Shown: positions 62,401 through 64,000 of the stretch, in pieces | How positions within the stretch are numbered: position 1 is the first letter of the stretch | Layout of the letters: each line of letters begins with the position of its first letter | Assembly (NCBI RefSeq): GCF_947507565.1 | Contig: NC_089183.1 | Location: 2,294,001-2,358,000 of the forward strand | From: Oscarella lobularis | Taxonomy: Eukaryota > Porifera > Homoscleromorpha > Homosclerophorida > Oscarellidae | Length of the DNA: 64,000 nt | Direction of reading: 5' to 3' | Program-made: the position numbers and the translations under genes | Notes under the pieces: model-generated | Database searches by the model: none | The model's input: only the letters and a program-made list of their open reading frames with translations | What the model was told of the DNA's origin: nothing

Positions 62401-64000
62401 AGTATTAGGATTAGAGCCGCAGTCGATTAAAAACTCGGCAATTAGCACATAGCCATTTGCACAAGCATGACGCAGCGCATCGCGTCCCAACTATCGAAAA
62501 GGACGGGTCAGATTGAGTTTTGGTAATTCATGAACGTACGGCATCACGAAGGCGAATATTGCACCCTTTTGACAAAAGAAATTTGACGACTCTAATATTA
62601 TTAGTTTTACAAGCAGCTATTAGAGGCGTTTCTCCCTTCAATAACACATACTCTAAACGACCATGAAACCAACAAATTCTTACCGAATTCGATTGCGCAT
62701 CAACATTAGATCCTGAGTCAATAAGTTTCACGACATCAGTTAGGTAGCCACACAAACAAGCGCAGTGCAACGCACTATACGCTTAATCTACAGAGTACTG
62801 GATGAACGTAGATCATTTATGAACAATCAAGAAATGTGCCTTTTGCCCCGTCTTCTGAAACGTATAAAACAGCGCCCGTCGCAACTTCGTCATTTTTGCT
62901 GCAGCTTGAAGAACTTTCTTAGACTAAAAATATCTAATCCAGACGCTACTACGTAGCTGTGTGTAAAGAAGTACCCAAGTAATCAGCATTGTCTTTGCAT
63001 TCTAGAAATTGAAGACTTCTATCTTACCAAAGTCAAAGCGAAACTAGTTAATTAAAATACCTTGAGAGAGTCGGTAGGATCTTTGGCAGTGAATGAAATA
63101 TCTACAGAAAAGTTGTCAAAAGTAATGACGGGATACCCCGAAGTTTTGAGACACCTTGCGACGAAAGTTGAGTTACTCTTTCATGCAATTCTGACTGTGT
63201 CACTTCATTCTGTACATCTGCCATAGTATCAAGACAATAAAGGAGACCATGGCATTTGGCTAAAAGACGACGTCGCTTGTTTGCAGCTGTTTGCTCAACT
63301 GTAAGAAGAGCATGCCCTACTGTTGATACTATCACTGTCTGCTTCAAAAGATAAGTCAATTTGATAGGACGAAGGTTGTCAAACTCAATTTCAACTTCAG
63401 GGTCAAGTTGAATGAAAGGAATCAGTAATCGAGAATCATGAAGATTGCAGAGGAATCTCACAAAGTCTATTGCTTTAAGAGTGAGAATCACGTGACAACT
63501 TCCTGGCAGAATCTCTATATCTGTGAAGTCTAATAAGTTAGAAACCCTTCGAAAAATAATCTTTCGTTGCTTCTCAAAATTCTCCGTCGTTGTTTCTGGT
63601 AGAAAAATTCTTAAACCACAATGCTCGGAAAAGACAATTTCATTTCCAACTCGCTTCTCACGAGGATGTTTTAGTTTCATGCTAGAGAGACCTTGAAGAG
63701 AAACTTGAAGACTCTTTGTTTTCATTTCAGTCGTTGCTATGTTTGATTTAACTAAGCCTACGACACATTCATGGTGAGGCTGATACTCTTCCATTAACTT
63801 TTCATCAACAAAAATATTTAACACGTTGTCTCCCGAAGAAGTGTCAAAAGATTGTTCACATGATTGGCTTGCAGAGTCCACATCCTTCGATTCTTGCAGA
63901 GAAGGGTTTAAACAACAAAAGAGGTGATTCTTCCCATAGACTTGCTCTATCACGGCGCAGAAATTGTCAAACGATGGAGGCGGGAGACATTTTAGCGTTA
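59491..64000 (-). CDS. Ankyrin-Death domain protein without ROC-COR (gene 3, 5' end beyond window)
   Basis: The first readable exon runs from the window edge to about 63130. It begins in-frame at the edge (KCLPPPSFDNFCAVIEQVYG) and contains a globular region ending in EILPGSCHVILTLKAIDFVR, a G-S-x-x-V/I segment often found near Death folds in invertebrate proteins, of uncertain family. About 17 ankyrin exons follow between 62780 and 59800, with longer and more diverged units than genes 1 and 2. The last one is joined directly to the Death domain exon (to 59491): SRERFEASRCIVPIWKQIGR, LHEFGYRRSAREAALVMLDS, WADSFGARATRRHLIDAM. The Death domain is very close to that of gene 1 (38449-38745). No P-loop or COR sequence lies between, so gene 3 is a shorter relative that lost, or never had, the GTPase. 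It ends at a GTAAGT donor like the others. Confidence 0.72.

Overview
The window reads as DNA of a compact, intron-rich animal genome. Introns are mostly 40-70 bases, GT-AG splice junctions can be read by eye, and the gene content is metazoan: receptor tyrosine kinase, tyrosinase with an EGF-like cysteine module, LDL-receptor class A (LDLa) proteins, BTB-Kelch, F-BAR/C1, ZYG11-like, and ankyrin-ROC-COR-Death proteins. A sponge or another early-branching marine invertebrate is my best guess from the mix and compactness; the sequence does not prove it. One 200-base run of N (23972-24171) marks a scaffold gap.

Layout. 1-12.5 kb holds single-copy-looking genes: the 3' end of a tyrosine kinase, a 4-part tyrosinase, an intronless SLC18-like transporter and a many-exon F-BAR/C1 protein, with one 5S rRNA gene at 5.5 kb. 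12.9-17.8 kb is a direct segmental duplication (about 1.6 kb twice) carrying broken LDLa domains and 5S-derived debris; it brackets a decayed kinase fragment, a hydrophobic reading frame and another broken LDLa piece. 18.3-32 kb is LDLa territory: a ZYG11-like gene, a short LDLa fragment, an intact 8-LDLa single-pass receptor with a PPxY tail, a gap, an LDLa tandem-repeat gene, a small secreted cysteine-rich peptide, and a decayed second copy of the receptor. 32.6-37.5 kb is a graveyard: a fold-back element, a truncated DDB1-like pseudogene, two BTB-Kelch relics and a second 5S gene. 38.4-52.1 kb contains two large ankyrin-ROC-COR-Death genes on opposite strands, their 5' ends facing each other across kinase and BTB debris. 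54.6-59 kb has a second ZYG11-like gene plus a broken third copy joined to an LDLa fragment. 59.5-64 kb is an ankyrin-Death gene without a ROC-COR module, running off the window end.

Themes. The ankyrin-Death and ankyrin-ROC-COR-Death genes look like DAPK-related or death-fold signalling proteins without a kinase. Their ankyrin repeats are mostly built from one 99-base, phase-0 exon per 33-residue repeat, and one stretch holds five nearly identical exon+intron units with an exact 151-base period. ZYG11-like, BTB-Kelch and DDB1-like sequences are all cullin-RING ligase parts, but most copies here are decayed, so a functional cluster is not demonstrated. Dispersed repeats more than 1 kb long carry the 5S rRNA genes and relics of a small cysteine-rich peptide family, and appear to have helped spread duplicated fragments.
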